Assembly (NCBI GenBank): GCA_964505215.1
Contig: CAZDGU010000008.1
Coordinates: forward strand, 67,589-131,588
Length of the DNA stretch: 64,000 bases
Source: Gracilimonas sp964505215
Lineage (GTDB): Bacteria; Bacteroidota; Rhodothermia; Balneolales; Balneolaceae
Direction of reading: 5' to 3'
Below are positions 27,908 through 36,837 of this stretch, piece by piece. Position 1 is the stretch's first letter; each line of letters opens with the position of its first letter. Position numbers and translations under genes: made by a program. Under the pieces are notes generated by a model, which searched no databases, was not told the origin of the DNA, and saw only the letters and a program-made list of their open reading frames with translations.

Positions 27908-27940
27908 TCACACTTTAATAAAATTAAAGTGTGAATTATT
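27908..27940. terminator. Bidirectional terminator between convergent genes
   Basis: TCACACTTTAAT (27908-27919) pairs perfectly over 12 bp with ATTAAAGTGTGA (27923-27934) around an AAA loop. The left arm is preceded by a direct duplicate beginning at 27893, so two alternative pairings are possible. It separates the pseudogene (plus) from the O-methyltransferase (minus). Confidence 0.8.
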
Positions 27941-27968
27941 TTAGGGATAAATTCAGTCAAAGCCTGAT

Positions 27969-28628
27969 CTACTTTTTTCGAATGAGCGTAAGTCCGTCCC
28001 GGATGGGCAGCAGTACCTGCTCTACCCTGTCATCTTCTGCTACTTTTTTGTTGAATTCGTCAAGTGCTTCAGACTTTGGATCTTTTGGGTTGAGCACAGT
28101 TCCATCCCAAAGCACATTATCTACGGCCATCAAGCCATTTTTTGCGAGTTTAGGAAGTATCGTTTCAAAATAAAAAGAATAGCTGATCTTGTCTGCATCC
28201 AGAAAAACCAAGTCAAATGGTCCTTCAATTGTGTTCAGAAGCTCATGAGCATTTCCCTTTATAAGCTGAATTTTACCATGCTTGTCAAACATATTAAAAT
28301 GCTTTTCGGCCAGTTTTTGAAAAAGCCTATTCATTTCTATGGTCACTACTTTTCCATCTTTTGGCAAAGCTTCAGCTATCATAATGGCAGAATAACCGGT
28401 AAATGTGCCTACTTCCAAAACTCTCTTTGCCCCGCTGACAGATACCAACATTTTAAGCAGCTGCCCAACCAGATTTCCGCTCAGCATGTCTATAAATTCC
28501 AGTTCTGAATCGGATGAGGCAATTAATTGTTTAATATCCGGTGATTCGGGAGTAGTCATTTCAAGTGCATATTCCTGAACTTCTTTGTTTGTGATATTAA
28601 CTGCCGGATTGTGTCTGTTTTTTTTCAT
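27969..28628 (-). CDS. Class I SAM-dependent O-methyltransferase (CCoAOMT/COMT-like)
   Basis: A 219-residue methyltransferase of the catechol/caffeoyl-CoA O-methyltransferase group. The SAM-binding motif is RVLEVGTFTGYSAIMIAEAL, and the metal-binding acidic residues appear in DLVFLDADKISYS and LMAVDNVLWDGTV. These usually act on ortho-dihydroxy aromatic small molecules with a divalent cation; the bacterial substrate is unknown. The ATG at 28628 is only 50 bp from the start of the divergent acyltransferase gene, so the two promoters must overlap. Confidence 0.9.
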   Translation of the reverse strand: MKKNRHNPAVNITNKEVQEYALEMTTPESPDIKQLIASSDSELEFIDMLSGNLVGQLLKMLVSVSGAKRVLEVGTFTGYSAIMIAEALPKDGKVVTIEMNRLFQKLAEKHFNMFDKHGKIQLIKGNAHELLNTIEGPFDLVFLDADKISYSFYFETILPKLAKNGLMAVDNVLWDGTVLNPKDPKSEALDEFNKKVAEDDRVEQVLLPIRDGLTLIRKK

Positions 28629-28680
28629 GTTTGAAAGATAACATACTACCTTGCATCAACTCCAATTAAAAATAAGAACC

Positions 28681-29346
28681 TTGGAATTTATCCCCGCAAA
28701 AGAATCGCGAGTTTACATACGGTTTTTCTACCATTGCACACGGTTATTGATGCGTAGAAGATTTAAGAACGTTTGGCTGAAGCAGGAATACCATCCTTCC
28801 AAAACTTCCAAGACCGTCTATTTCCTGAATCACAATTTCTGGTGGGACGGATTGATTCCTCTGTTTCTAAATGAGCATTTATTCAAGCAACAGGCACGAG
28901 CACTTATGGAGGATAAGCAGATGAAGAAGCATAAATTCTTTCAAAAAATAGGTGCCTTTTCAATCAACTTGGAAGAACCAAAATCGAACCTAATTTCGTT
29001 GCGATATGCGCTGAAATCTTTGGAACGCCCGAACGCCGGTTTGTTTATTTATCCGGAAGGAAAACTCACACCCGCCTCCGATTCACCCCCAAATTTTAAA
29101 GGCGGACTTGCCTGGCTATATCAAAAAACAGAGGGCATAGATTTTGTTCCCATCCACATTTATTCTCACTTTTTCCGAGGCAGCAAACCTGAATTATACT
29201 TTTCTGTCGGGAAAAAAATAAATTCCAATAAAACATTGAACAGCAAGGAATTAACTGCTTTATTTGAAAATGAAGTTCATCAACTGAATTTAGAAGTTAG
29301 AAAAACAGCCGGATTAAGTGACCAAAACTTCAAATGTGTGCTCTAA
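28681..29346 (+). CDS. 1-acylglycerol-phosphate-type acyltransferase, possibly carotenoid-glycoside acylating
   Basis: A 221-residue PlsC-type acyltransferase. The catalytic NHxxxxD motif is NHNFWWDG and the phosphate/acceptor motif is IYPEGKLTP; both are intact. I place the start at the TTG at 28681 because proteins of this type often begin with a short Met-x-x-Ile-Pro-Ala-Lys sequence, matching EFIPAKES here. A TTG at 28651 is an alternative. It is adjacent to a CrtC-like gene and a family 2 glycosyltransferase, so it could add the fatty acid of a carotenoid acyl-glycoside, as in salinixanthin-like pigments (inference from context). A general phospholipid role is also possible. Confidence 0.82.
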   Translation: MEFIPAKESRVYIRFFYHCTRLLMRRRFKNVWLKQEYHPSKTSKTVYFLNHNFWWDGLIPLFLNEHLFKQQARALMEDKQMKKHKFFQKIGAFSINLEEPKSNLISLRYALKSLERPNAGLFIYPEGKLTPASDSPPNFKGGLAWLYQKTEGIDFVPIHIYSHFFRGSKPELYFSVGKKINSNKTLNSKELTALFENEVHQLNLEVRKTAGLSDQNFKCVL

Positions 29347-29355
29347 AAATTGGCG

Positions 29356-30438
29356 CTATTTCCACGTCCACGGGTACATGAGAGGTGATTTTTGAACCCA
29401 ATGCGCTTTTTCATCCTTGTACTGAAGTCGCATGTTAACCAGCGGCCAAAACAGCTTCTTATAAATATTATTCGGATAAATATATTCTGAAATACCCTGT
29501 GCCCCAACAGCTTGACCATTATAATTGATTATTGAATTACCTAAAAAACGTTGGTAAAAAGGACCGTTATCAATCTTGCGTACATTATCAATGTTTACAA
29601 TAACTTGCGAAGACTCTAATTCAATATTTAATGCAGAATGAAGTCCAAATATACTTTTTCCAAATTCATTGAGATTTGCATCGGAAAATGCCTGTTCTAA
29701 GCTTCCATTTTGGTCGTCAATCAGCCAGCCTTCAAACTGTTTTTGGTCATGCTTCTGCATCAGATAATACACCAAGGTAAAGCCCTCAAAATGAAACCTT
29801 CCCCAGTACCAATCTCTGAAATTATTTTTCATTGGCTCGTCTCCCCTGTTGTGATCGTGGTATCCGGTTCCTGAAAAACTCCAACTTCCGGTCTTATTTT
29901 TTTTTGAAGAAATCACAAGACTTCCGTTTACTTTATGCTTGGGAGAAATCAGATTCCAAAGGTGATTTTCATCTTGCTGGTTGTTCAGTAAATCGGGAGC
30001 AGAGAGCCTGCCCTCTCCTTTCAAGTTTAAAATCAGCTCAAATCCCGAATCCAATTTCTGGTTGATGTTCAGTTCAAATTTTATTTTGTCAGGTTCACCC
30101 AAAACATATTTTACATAATCATCTCCAATACATAATTGAATGCTTTCTTCCGATTCCTTCCATTTAAAATCACCGGGGCCATATTCCAAAAAACTGTAAT
30201 AAATAGGTTCATCCCCTTCATACACCGAAATGCTAATAGCCGGAAATATGCGCTTCGGCTTTTCAAAAGATTGCAGATTTTTTATATAGCGAGGCGAGAA
30301 TGGATTATTTCGATAGAAAATAATGACATAGCTGATATTGGACTGCGAATCCATTCCATCAAAATACCACCATTCATAGCCACCCGGAGCCTGTTCGAAA
30401 TCCGGAGGTATTTGCTTAAAATCAGTGGAAATGTTCAT
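29356..30438 (-). CDS. CrtC-like carotenoid 1,2-hydratase family protein
   Basis: A 360-residue lipocalin-like protein of the CrtC/hydroxyneurosporene synthase family. Family marks include PGGYEWWYFDGMDSQSNISY near the N-terminus and GTGYHDHNRGDEPM followed by DWYWGRFHFEGFTLVYYLM in the middle. CrtC adds water to the terminal double bond of acyclic carotenoid ends, giving the hydroxyl group that can later be glycosylated. No signal peptide. It lies between the acyltransferase and glycosyltransferase genes but on the opposite strand. Members of this broad family have other substrates, so the carotenoid role is probable, not proven. Confidence 0.8.
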   Translation of the reverse strand: MNISTDFKQIPPDFEQAPGGYEWWYFDGMDSQSNISYVIIFYRNNPFSPRYIKNLQSFEKPKRIFPAISISVYEGDEPIYYSFLEYGPGDFKWKESEESIQLCIGDDYVKYVLGEPDKIKFELNINQKLDSGFELILNLKGEGRLSAPDLLNNQQDENHLWNLISPKHKVNGSLVISSKKNKTGSWSFSGTGYHDHNRGDEPMKNNFRDWYWGRFHFEGFTLVYYLMQKHDQKQFEGWLIDDQNGSLEQAFSDANLNEFGKSIFGLHSALNIELESSQVIVNIDNVRKIDNGPFYQRFLGNSIINYNGQAVGAQGISEYIYPNNIYKKLFWPLVNMRLQYKDEKAHWVQKSPLMYPWTWK

Positions 30439-30494
30439 ACAATATAATTGGTTGGTTAGGCACAGCTAACACGCGCCTTTAGGCCTTTCGTTCA

Positions 30495-31643
30495 ATGTAT
30501 ATATTCTTACTCATTACTGCCGGTTATCTTTGCTACACGTTTATTGTGTTTGCAAAAAATGGCCTGGAATTCACCTCCCTTTCTAAGCTTCCATCCTTCT
30601 CTCTGCGAAATGGAACGGCACCTTTAGTAAGCATTTGCATACCCGCCCGAAATGAAGAACAAACCATAGACCGCTGCCTAACTTCTGTGCTAAAGCAAGA
30701 TTATCCGAATTTTGAAATTTTAGTTCTTAATGATGGCTCAGCTGACAGAACGGCCAATATTCTGGATGAATTTTCAGGTATTATCGCAAATTTTCATCAC
30801 CTGACAGGAGAGCCAAAACCCAGCGGCTGGCTTGGCAAACCCTGGGCGTGCCATCAGCTTGGAAAGCATGCTAAAGGCGATTATCTGTTTTTTATGGATG
30901 CCGACACCTGGCTGGACGATACCGCAGTTAGCAAAGCGGTACAGGCCCTGCATCAGTCTGATGCTATTACCGTGTGGCCAAAACAACATCTGCATACTTT
31001 CTGGGAAAAAGTGGTTATTCCACACATTTATTTTGGCTTATACACGCTTTTACCGGCCGCTTATGTACGCCAAACTCCGAATTGGATTCCCAAATCATTC
31101 CGTAAATCTATGGGTTCTAAATTTGCTGCAGCCTGTGGGCAGTTTATTGCTTTTAGCAGGCCGGCATATCAAGAAATCGATGGCCATGCATCCGTAAAAA
31201 ACAAGGTAGTGGAAGATGTAGAGCTTGCAAAAGTATTGAAAAGCCATCAGTTAACACTGACTATGTATGATGGGGTGAAATCGGTACACTGCCGGATGTA
31301 TGAAACACATGCACAGATTTTTGCAGGATTTAGAAAGAACTTTTTTGCTGGATTTAATTACAATTTTCTCCCCTTTACTGCTATGGCCGTACTGCAGTTT
31401 ATAGTTTACATTTTGCCCTTCTTTTTCCTGATTTTTGGAGATCCGCTCGCTCAAACACTCTCATTTTTGTTGATTGGAATTTTCATGATTCAGCGCTGGC
31501 TTCTTGACCTTAAATTTGGATGGGATCTCCGGTATAGCTTTCTTCATCCTTTAGGCATTATTTGGTTCGAAGCATTAGGAATCCGATGTATTTTAGATTA
31601 TCTAACAGGAACCAAAACCCAATGGAAAGGCCGTGATGTTTGA
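30495..31643 (+). CDS. Membrane-bound family 2 glycosyltransferase (CruC/HpnB-like)
   Basis: A 382-residue inner-membrane GT-A enzyme. One N-terminal membrane helix precedes the GT2 domain (VSICIPARNEEQTIDRCLTS), with the acidic motif FFMDADTWLDD for nucleotide-sugar/metal binding and later a QxxRW-like region. Three to four further membrane helices follow toward the C-terminus (AMAVLQFIVYILPFFFLIFG). The layout matches glycosyltransferases that decorate hydroxylated carotenoids or hopanoids. Together with the CrtC-like and PlsC-like neighbours it suggests a three-step hydroxylate, glycosylate, acylate route. It overlaps the longest xerC frame by 4 bp but not the start I chose. Confidence 0.83.
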   Translation: MYIFLLITAGYLCYTFIVFAKNGLEFTSLSKLPSFSLRNGTAPLVSICIPARNEEQTIDRCLTSVLKQDYPNFEILVLNDGSADRTANILDEFSGIIANFHHLTGEPKPSGWLGKPWACHQLGKHAKGDYLFFMDADTWLDDTAVSKAVQALHQSDAITVWPKQHLHTFWEKVVIPHIYFGLYTLLPAAYVRQTPNWIPKSFRKSMGSKFAAACGQFIAFSRPAYQEIDGHASVKNKVVEDVELAKVLKSHQLTLTMYDGVKSVHCRMYETHAQIFAGFRKNFFAGFNYNFLPFTAMAVLQFIVYILPFFFLIFGDPLAQTLSFLLIGIFMIQRWLLDLKFGWDLRYSFLHPLGIIWFEALGIRCILDYLTGTKTQWKGRDV

Positions 31644-31711
31644 TTTTCCTTCATGCGGTCTTCACTAAGATTCATTTTCTTTTTAGCAGATTCATAGACA
31701 TATTTACGCAC

Positions 31712-32629
31712 ATGAAAGAATTGGTGGATAAATATCTGAAATATCTGGAAGTGGAGCGAAATGCCTCCAGCCATACTGTTATTTCGTATGAAAATGATTT
31801 GAATACTTTTCTTCAGTTTACGGCGCGCTCAAACAGCCTGGAAATCAGTGAGATTACCGCAGGTGAAATCACCCGACTTCACATCCGCCTATGGCTTGGC
31901 GAGCTGTCGGAACAGGGATTGGCAAAAACTTCCATTGCCCGAAAAGTAGCTGCCTTACGCTCCTTTTTTAAATACTGCTTTAAACGCGGACATATCGAAA
32001 GAAACCCGGCACACCTGCTGGTAGTTCCTAAAAAAGAGCAACCGCTTCCCAAAACAGCCACTCTTGAAGATATTTCGCGAATGATGGAAGCCGTGCCCAT
32101 GGATACGGTAAAAGGCATCCAAGACCGGGCAATCTTAGAATTATTTTACGCCACCGGGATGCGGTTAAGCGAGCTCACTTCTCTTAATCTCACCGATATT
32201 GATTTGAACCAAAATCAGGTTACCATTCACGGAAAAGGAAACAAACAGCGCATTGTACCGTTGGGTAAAACAGTTACTGATATCTTAATTGAATTTAGAA
32301 AACAAAGAACTCAACTATACGGAGATAAAACCGACAGTGATGCCCGAAAAGCACTTTTTATTGCACCCAGCGGACAGCGAATGTACGACCGAGCCGTCCG
32401 CTATACTGTAGAAAAATATTTGAAGAAAACAAGTGAAGTCACCCAAAAAAGTCCACATGTTTTGCGCCACAGCTTTGCTACACATATGTTGGATAATGGA
32501 GCAGACATACGGATTATAAAAGAGTTTTTGGGCCATGCCAACCTTGCTGCAACGCAGGTCTATACGCATACCAGCATGGAAAGGCTGAAGAACGTATATC
32601 AGCAAGCCCATCCACGTGCAAAATCATAA
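31712..32629 (+). CDS. Tyrosine recombinase XerC/XerD
   Basis: A 305-residue site-specific recombinase that resolves chromosome dimers at dif. The N-terminal core-binding domain spans about residues 1-95 (YLKYLEVERNASSHTVISYE). The catalytic pentad is visible: Arg in ATGMRLSELT, Lys in HGKGNKQR, His-x-x-Arg in HVLRHSFATHML, His in LGHANLAATQ and Tyr in VYTHTS. I chose the ATG at 31712 (MKELVDKY), which gives the normal Xer length. Followed by hpf and hprK, a gene order usual for housekeeping Xer genes, so it is not an element-borne integrase. Confidence 0.94.
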   Translation: MKELVDKYLKYLEVERNASSHTVISYENDLNTFLQFTARSNSLEISEITAGEITRLHIRLWLGELSEQGLAKTSIARKVAALRSFFKYCFKRGHIERNPAHLLVVPKKEQPLPKTATLEDISRMMEAVPMDTVKGIQDRAILELFYATGMRLSELTSLNLTDIDLNQNQVTIHGKGNKQRIVPLGKTVTDILIEFRKQRTQLYGDKTDSDARKALFIAPSGQRMYDRAVRYTVEKYLKKTSEVTQKSPHVLRHSFATHMLDNGADIRIIKEFLGHANLAATQVYTHTSMERLKNVYQQAHPRAKS

Positions 32630-32667
32630 TTTATACACATACCAATAACTATAATTAAGGAGTAGAT

Positions 32668-32967
32668 ATGAAAACCACATTCACCGCACGCCATTTTGAA
32701 GCAAGTGCTGATTTACAACAATACTGCCGAGACAGTGTTCAAAAACTGGAGCAATTTTATGACCGAATAATAATGTGTGATATAGTCCTGCAGCCTACTC
32801 CCTCTGATGAGAACCCACAGCAGGCCGAGATTATCGTTAAAGTACCACGCAAGGTGCTTAAAGCACAAGAAGCAGCGGCCTCTTACGAGCAAGCCGTACA
32901 CAACGCGGTAGAGACGCTAAGCCGTCAGTTGAAAAAATATAAAGACAAAATGCAGACCACCCATTAA
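32668..32967 (+). CDS. hpf: Ribosome hibernation-promoting factor (short HPF/RaiA)
   Basis: A 99-residue short-form HPF that binds the decoding centre of the 30S subunit and stabilises inactive ribosomes in stationary phase. The fold is seen as FTARHFEASADLQQYC, then a beta strand DIVLQP, and the basic helix AVETLSRQLKKYKDK. No C-terminal dimerisation extension, unlike long HPF. AAGGAG at 32657-32662 gives an unusually clear ribosome-binding site 5 bp from the ATG. It sits between xerC and hprK on the same strand, with 9 bp to hprK. Confidence 0.93.
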   Translation: MKTTFTARHFEASADLQQYCRDSVQKLEQFYDRIIMCDIVLQPTPSDENPQQAEIIVKVPRKVLKAQEAAASYEQAVHNAVETLSRQLKKYKDKMQTTH

Positions 32968-32976
32968 TCCTTAAAT

Positions 32977-34008
32977 ATGCCATTTACCCCGCAACCTCCC
33001 ATTCCGCGTAAAGAAAAAATTACGGTAGAATATCTGGTAGAAAGACTACGAGATCGCGTTAATATTAACATAGAGGCGTGTATCTCGGAGCATTGTGCCG
33101 GAAACCGTTACGTTGTTGAGGCCGACCTGCACAGGCCCGGACTGGCGCTTGCGGGGTATATTAAATTATTTACCTACCAGCGAATCCAAATTATTGGAAA
33201 TACGGAAACCCAATTTTTAGAAAAAATGAGTTCCGACAAGCAGCTGGAATCGTTTAGAAAAATCACCCAATTTGATATTCCCGTTATTTTCTTAACAGAT
33301 GGCAATCAACTTCCCAAACATCTGCTGGAGGCAGCCAGAGAAGCGGAGATCCCCATTTACTCTACCAAGCTGGAAACCACTCGCTTTATGTATATTCTGC
33401 GGGATTTTCTGGAAGATCAGTTTGCCATTCAAACCATGGTGCACGGCTCCATGATGGATGTGTACGGTATTGGTATTCTCGTAGCCGGAAAGTCAGGAAT
33501 TGGCAAAAGTGAAGTAGCGCTCGATTTGGTAGAACGAGGTCACCGCCTGGTAGCTGATGACGTTGTTATGCTTACCAAGAAAAATAATATTTTGATGTCT
33601 TCAGCCACAGAAATGAGCAAGCATCTGATGGAAATTCGCGGATTAGGCATTGTGGATGTGATGTCTATGTTTGGAATTCGTTCAATCCGCTACCAGAAAC
33701 GCCTTGAAGTAGTGTTAGAGCTTACCCTTTGGGACGAAGCTCAAGATGTAGAGCGAACCGGTTTAAATCATGATTCCGTAGAAATATTAGGGTTAGATAT
33801 TCCGCTCATCCATCTCCCCATCACTCCCGGTAAAAATATTACTGTAATTGCTGAAGTTATAGCTATGAATCATCTGTTAAAACACTATGGTTATGACCCG
33901 GCTAAAGCTTTTCAAGATCGGATAAAATCAACTATTAGCAGTAAAAGCAAAGGACACCACTCTATGCCCAAAAGAGCCATTGAATATTTTGAAGGTGATA
34001 TGGAATAA
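32977..34008 (+). CDS. hprK: HPr kinase/phosphorylase
   Basis: A 343-residue bifunctional kinase/phosphorylase acting on Ser46 of HPr or an HPr-like protein. The N-terminal ~130 residues are the HprK N domain; the C-terminal kinase has the P-loop AGKSGIGKSEVALDLVERGH (about residues 168-187), with Asp in LVADDVVML, and the signature MEIRGLGIVDVMSMFGIRSI. It is slightly longer than usual at the C-terminus. In Bacteroidota and relatives HprK is often kept without a full sugar PTS, so its role may be regulatory. Follows hpf closely. Confidence 0.95.
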   Translation: MPFTPQPPIPRKEKITVEYLVERLRDRVNINIEACISEHCAGNRYVVEADLHRPGLALAGYIKLFTYQRIQIIGNTETQFLEKMSSDKQLESFRKITQFDIPVIFLTDGNQLPKHLLEAAREAEIPIYSTKLETTRFMYILRDFLEDQFAIQTMVHGSMMDVYGIGILVAGKSGIGKSEVALDLVERGHRLVADDVVMLTKKNNILMSSATEMSKHLMEIRGLGIVDVMSMFGIRSIRYQKRLEVVLELTLWDEAQDVERTGLNHDSVEILGLDIPLIHLPITPGKNITVIAEVIAMNHLLKHYGYDPAKAFQDRIKSTISSKSKGHHSMPKRAIEYFEGDME

Positions 34009-34044
34009 TAAATTATTTTGTAACATTAGAGTTCCGGCTTACTC

Positions 34045-34076
34045 TTTGTATTGTGAAGGTCAGGTTATTATATTTG
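34045..34076 (+). promoter_or_regulatory. Bacteroidota-type promoter upstream of the M23 peptidase gene
   Basis: TTTG (34045-34048) is followed after 20 bp by TATATTTG (34069-34076), close to the -33 TTTG / -7 TAnnTTTG consensus of the Bacteroidota primary sigma factor. The start codon at 34102 is 25 bp downstream. Confidence 0.6.
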
Positions 34077-34101
34077 GCAAGTTTTTCAATAAGGTTAGTT
34101 T

Positions 34102-35076
34102 ATGGCTATAAAAAATCACTACTACTACGACGAAGCAAAATGCGAATTTGTACCCATTAAATATAACCGTATTGAACAGGTTATATATAACTTATCTATC
34201 TGGATACTGTCGGGCGTTGTGCTTACCGGAATTGGTATTATCTTACTTTCTACCTACATCGGAACACCGGCTGAGCTGGCATTGAAAGCAGAAAATGAGG
34301 CTCTCTACAATCAGCTTGAAACCACAAAGGGAGCTTTAGAATCATTAGATTCTCAGATTTCAGAAATTGCACAAAAAGACAATGAAGTCTATCGCTCTGT
34401 GCTGGGTATGGAAAAAATATCGTACGAGGAGCGCCAGGCAGGTGTGGGAGGCTCTAACCCATACGGTAAGTTTGATGTATATTCAGAACCTACTTCTGAG
34501 CTGTTAAAGTGGACCTCTTCAAAAGTAGATAACTTAGAGCGCAGAATAGGCATTCAAAAGCTCAGCTTTGAAGAAATTAAAAGCCAATACAATGTGAATA
34601 AAGAAAAAATGAGCCACGTGCCAGCTATTAAGCCAACTTCAGGAATTCTGCTTAGTGGTTTTGGGATGCGCCACCATCCTATTCTTAAATACCCGCGTCC
34701 ACACAACGGGCTCGACTTCCGTGCTGATATTGGAGACCCGGTTTTAGTTACCGGAAATGGAAAAATTAAATTTGCGGGCAGAAAAAGCACCTTAGGTTTA
34801 GTGGTAATAGTAGATCACGATTTTGGATACGAAACCTTATATGCCCACCTTTCGGGAATAGTTAAAGGAATAAAAAAAGGAGCCAAGGTTGAGCGAGGTC
34901 AGCAAATTGGTATGGCCGGTGATTCAGGTCTTTCAGAAGGACCGCACTTGCATTACGAGGTGCATTACAAAGGCGACCCGGTTGATCCTATTTATTACTT
35001 ATTTGCCGATACTTCCCCCGAAGAATACGCTATGTTTAAAGAGATTTCTGAGACTAATAAAAACTCTTTAGACTAA
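34102..35076 (+). CDS. M23-family peptidoglycan metallopeptidase, membrane-anchored
   Basis: A 324-residue LytM-type protein. One membrane helix lies at residues ~32-52 (LSIWILSGVVLTGIGIILLS), then a coiled coil (LALKAENEALYNQLETTKGA), then the M23 domain near the C-terminus: the first zinc ligands are in HNGLDFRA, and the HxH motif is GPHLHYEVHY. All zinc ligands appear present, so it should be an active endopeptidase rather than a degenerate EnvC-like activator. It probably cleaves peptidoglycan cross-links during envelope growth or division. It is preceded by a good promoter and followed by a terminator, so a single-gene unit. Confidence 0.92.
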   Translation: MAIKNHYYYDEAKCEFVPIKYNRIEQVIYNLSIWILSGVVLTGIGIILLSTYIGTPAELALKAENEALYNQLETTKGALESLDSQISEIAQKDNEVYRSVLGMEKISYEERQAGVGGSNPYGKFDVYSEPTSELLKWTSSKVDNLERRIGIQKLSFEEIKSQYNVNKEKMSHVPAIKPTSGILLSGFGMRHHPILKYPRPHNGLDFRADIGDPVLVTGNGKIKFAGRKSTLGLVVIVDHDFGYETLYAHLSGIVKGIKKGAKVERGQQIGMAGDSGLSEGPHLHYEVHYKGDPVDPIYYLFADTSPEEYAMFKEISETNKNSLD

Positions 35077-35096
35077 AAACCGATTTTTGGTTTCAG

Positions 35097-35130
35097 AGCC
35101 TGCATAGTTAGAGTTTGTGCAGGCTTTTTT
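35097..35130 (+). terminator. Intrinsic terminator after the M23 peptidase gene
   Basis: AGCCTGCA (35097-35104) pairs perfectly with TGCAGGCT (35118-35125), followed by a run of T through 35130. It lies 20 bp past the stop codon and shows that the next gene must start after it. Confidence 0.9.
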
Positions 35131-35164
35131 CGTTTTATTATTTCAAATCAACCTGCTCGAACTC

Positions 35165-36535
35165 ATGAAATATCTGCTTCTCTTTATCTTGGCCTTTTCT
35201 TCCTTCATCTCCCCTGCATTTGCCCAACAAACGCTTACTGCAGTGCAAGATGAGCATATAAATCAACTAATAACAAAGGCTGCAAGCAGCTCTCTGGCTT
35301 GGGAGCGCCTCACCTACATGGCAGATACTTTTGGGCCTCGCTTCAGCGGTTCTGAAAATTTGGAGCATGCGCTGGATTGGATTATGGAAACCATGAAAGA
35401 AGATGGGTTTGATAAAGTATGGGCGCAACCGGTTATGGTGCCCCATTGGGTTCGGAATGAGGAATCAGCTGCTCTCATTTCACCCCGAAAAAAGAAGCTG
35501 CCGATGCTGAGTATGGGAGGAAGTGTTGCAACCCCAAAAGATGGAATTACGGCGGAAGTAGTAGTTGTTAAAAGCTTTGATGAGTTAGAGGCCGTGAAGG
35601 AGCAGGTAAAGGGAAAAATAGTGCTCTATAATGCTGCATTCACTTCCTATAGCAGAACGGTGCAGTACCGAATGAACGGTGCTATTGAAGCGGCTAAACT
35701 CGGAGCCGTTGCAAGTATTATTCGCTCTGTTACGCCATTTTCGATCCAAACACCGCATACCGGAACCATGAATTATGAGGACGGCGTCAAAAAAATTCCA
35801 CACGCGGCTATTACCGTAGAAGATGCCCAAATGATTCAGCGATTGTACGACAGAGGTGAAACCATTCGCATACATTTATCCATGAATGCCCAAACTTTGC
35901 CGGATGTAGAATCCAGAAACGTCATTGCTGAAATAAAAGGCTCAGAATATCCGGATGAAATTATTGTAATGGGCGGACATATTGATTCCTGGGATGTTGG
36001 CCAGGGCGTGATGGACGATGGCGGCGGAAGCTTAGCCGCATGGGAAGCATTGCGATTAATGAAAGAGCTTGGAATCAGGCCTAAACGAACCGTGCGGGTG
36101 GTACTTTGGGCCAACGAAGAAAATGGGCTGCGTGGCGCTAATGAGTATTTTCGATGGGTAAAAGAGGAAGAGAAGTCATTAGAAAATCATGTACTGGCTA
36201 TGGAGTCGGATGCCGGAGTTTTCAAGCCTGTGGGCTTTGGTTTTTCGGGAAGTGATGAAGCTTTTCAAATATTGACGGAAATTGGCAAAAGCTTAGCTCC
36301 AATTGAATCCGGAAAAGTAACCAAAGGAGGAGGAGGCGCCGATATTGGCCCGCTTATGCAGGCCGGCGTGCCGGGTATGGGCTTAGTGGTAGATGGAACC
36401 CGCTACTTTTGGTATCACCACACTGCAGCCGATACCATGGATAAACTGGATAAAGATGAGTTTAATGCTTGCATTGCAACCATGGCGGTATTCGCTTATG
36501 GCGTAGCCGATTTAGAAATACGCTTGCCGAGATAG
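35165..36535 (+). CDS. Secreted M28-family aminopeptidase/carboxypeptidase Q-like
   Basis: A 456-residue zinc peptidase with a signal peptide (MKYLLLFILAFSSFISPAFA). A PA (protease-associated) insertion covers about residues 130-230, and the catalytic domain has VMGGHIDSWDVGQGVMDDGG (His and Asp ligands), WANEENGLRG (catalytic Glu), and YHHTAADTMDKL (final His). This pattern fits the plasma glutamate carboxypeptidase-like subgroup of M28, which removes amino acids from small peptides. I chose the ATG at 35165 because an upstream start at 35117 lies inside the preceding terminator. Confidence 0.92.
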   Translation: MKYLLLFILAFSSFISPAFAQQTLTAVQDEHINQLITKAASSSLAWERLTYMADTFGPRFSGSENLEHALDWIMETMKEDGFDKVWAQPVMVPHWVRNEESAALISPRKKKLPMLSMGGSVATPKDGITAEVVVVKSFDELEAVKEQVKGKIVLYNAAFTSYSRTVQYRMNGAIEAAKLGAVASIIRSVTPFSIQTPHTGTMNYEDGVKKIPHAAITVEDAQMIQRLYDRGETIRIHLSMNAQTLPDVESRNVIAEIKGSEYPDEIIVMGGHIDSWDVGQGVMDDGGGSLAAWEALRLMKELGIRPKRTVRVVLWANEENGLRGANEYFRWVKEEEKSLENHVLAMESDAGVFKPVGFGFSGSDEAFQILTEIGKSLAPIESGKVTKGGGGADIGPLMQAGVPGMGLVVDGTRYFWYHHTAADTMDKLDKDEFNACIATMAVFAYGVADLEIRLPR

Positions 36536-36837
36536 AAAATGGAACCCGTTAATATTTATGGGGACTAAGTAAATAATTTCTCTTATCTAAACAGAAGCAA
36601 TGCAGTGTCTGTAATGTTTTTTGGGGATTCTACTCCCACATACCGGCTTTGTCCTTTAGACTATTACCCATCTAAAAGAGAGAAGTTGTGTGTTCATACT
36701 TTTACAGGCCTGCATGCTTACTTCCACTACCTTTGATCAGGACAGATACTTAATCAAATCTCCATAAAATTCACTTGACCCCAGAAAACATACGAGCTTA
36801 ATCTTCACACCGGCTGTTGCCAAACGTGCCTGGCGAA
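36536..36837. other. Intergenic stretch without recognised features
   Basis: About 300 bp between two convergent genes. I see no open frame of significance, no tRNA-like fold and no repeat matching others in the window. A short GC-containing hairpin may end either gene but none stands out. Confidence 0.5.

Noticed and set aside
31712..32629. Tyrosine recombinase as an integrase of a mobile element
   Set aside because: Housekeeping Xer length and the hpf-hprK context; no attachment-site duplication nearby.
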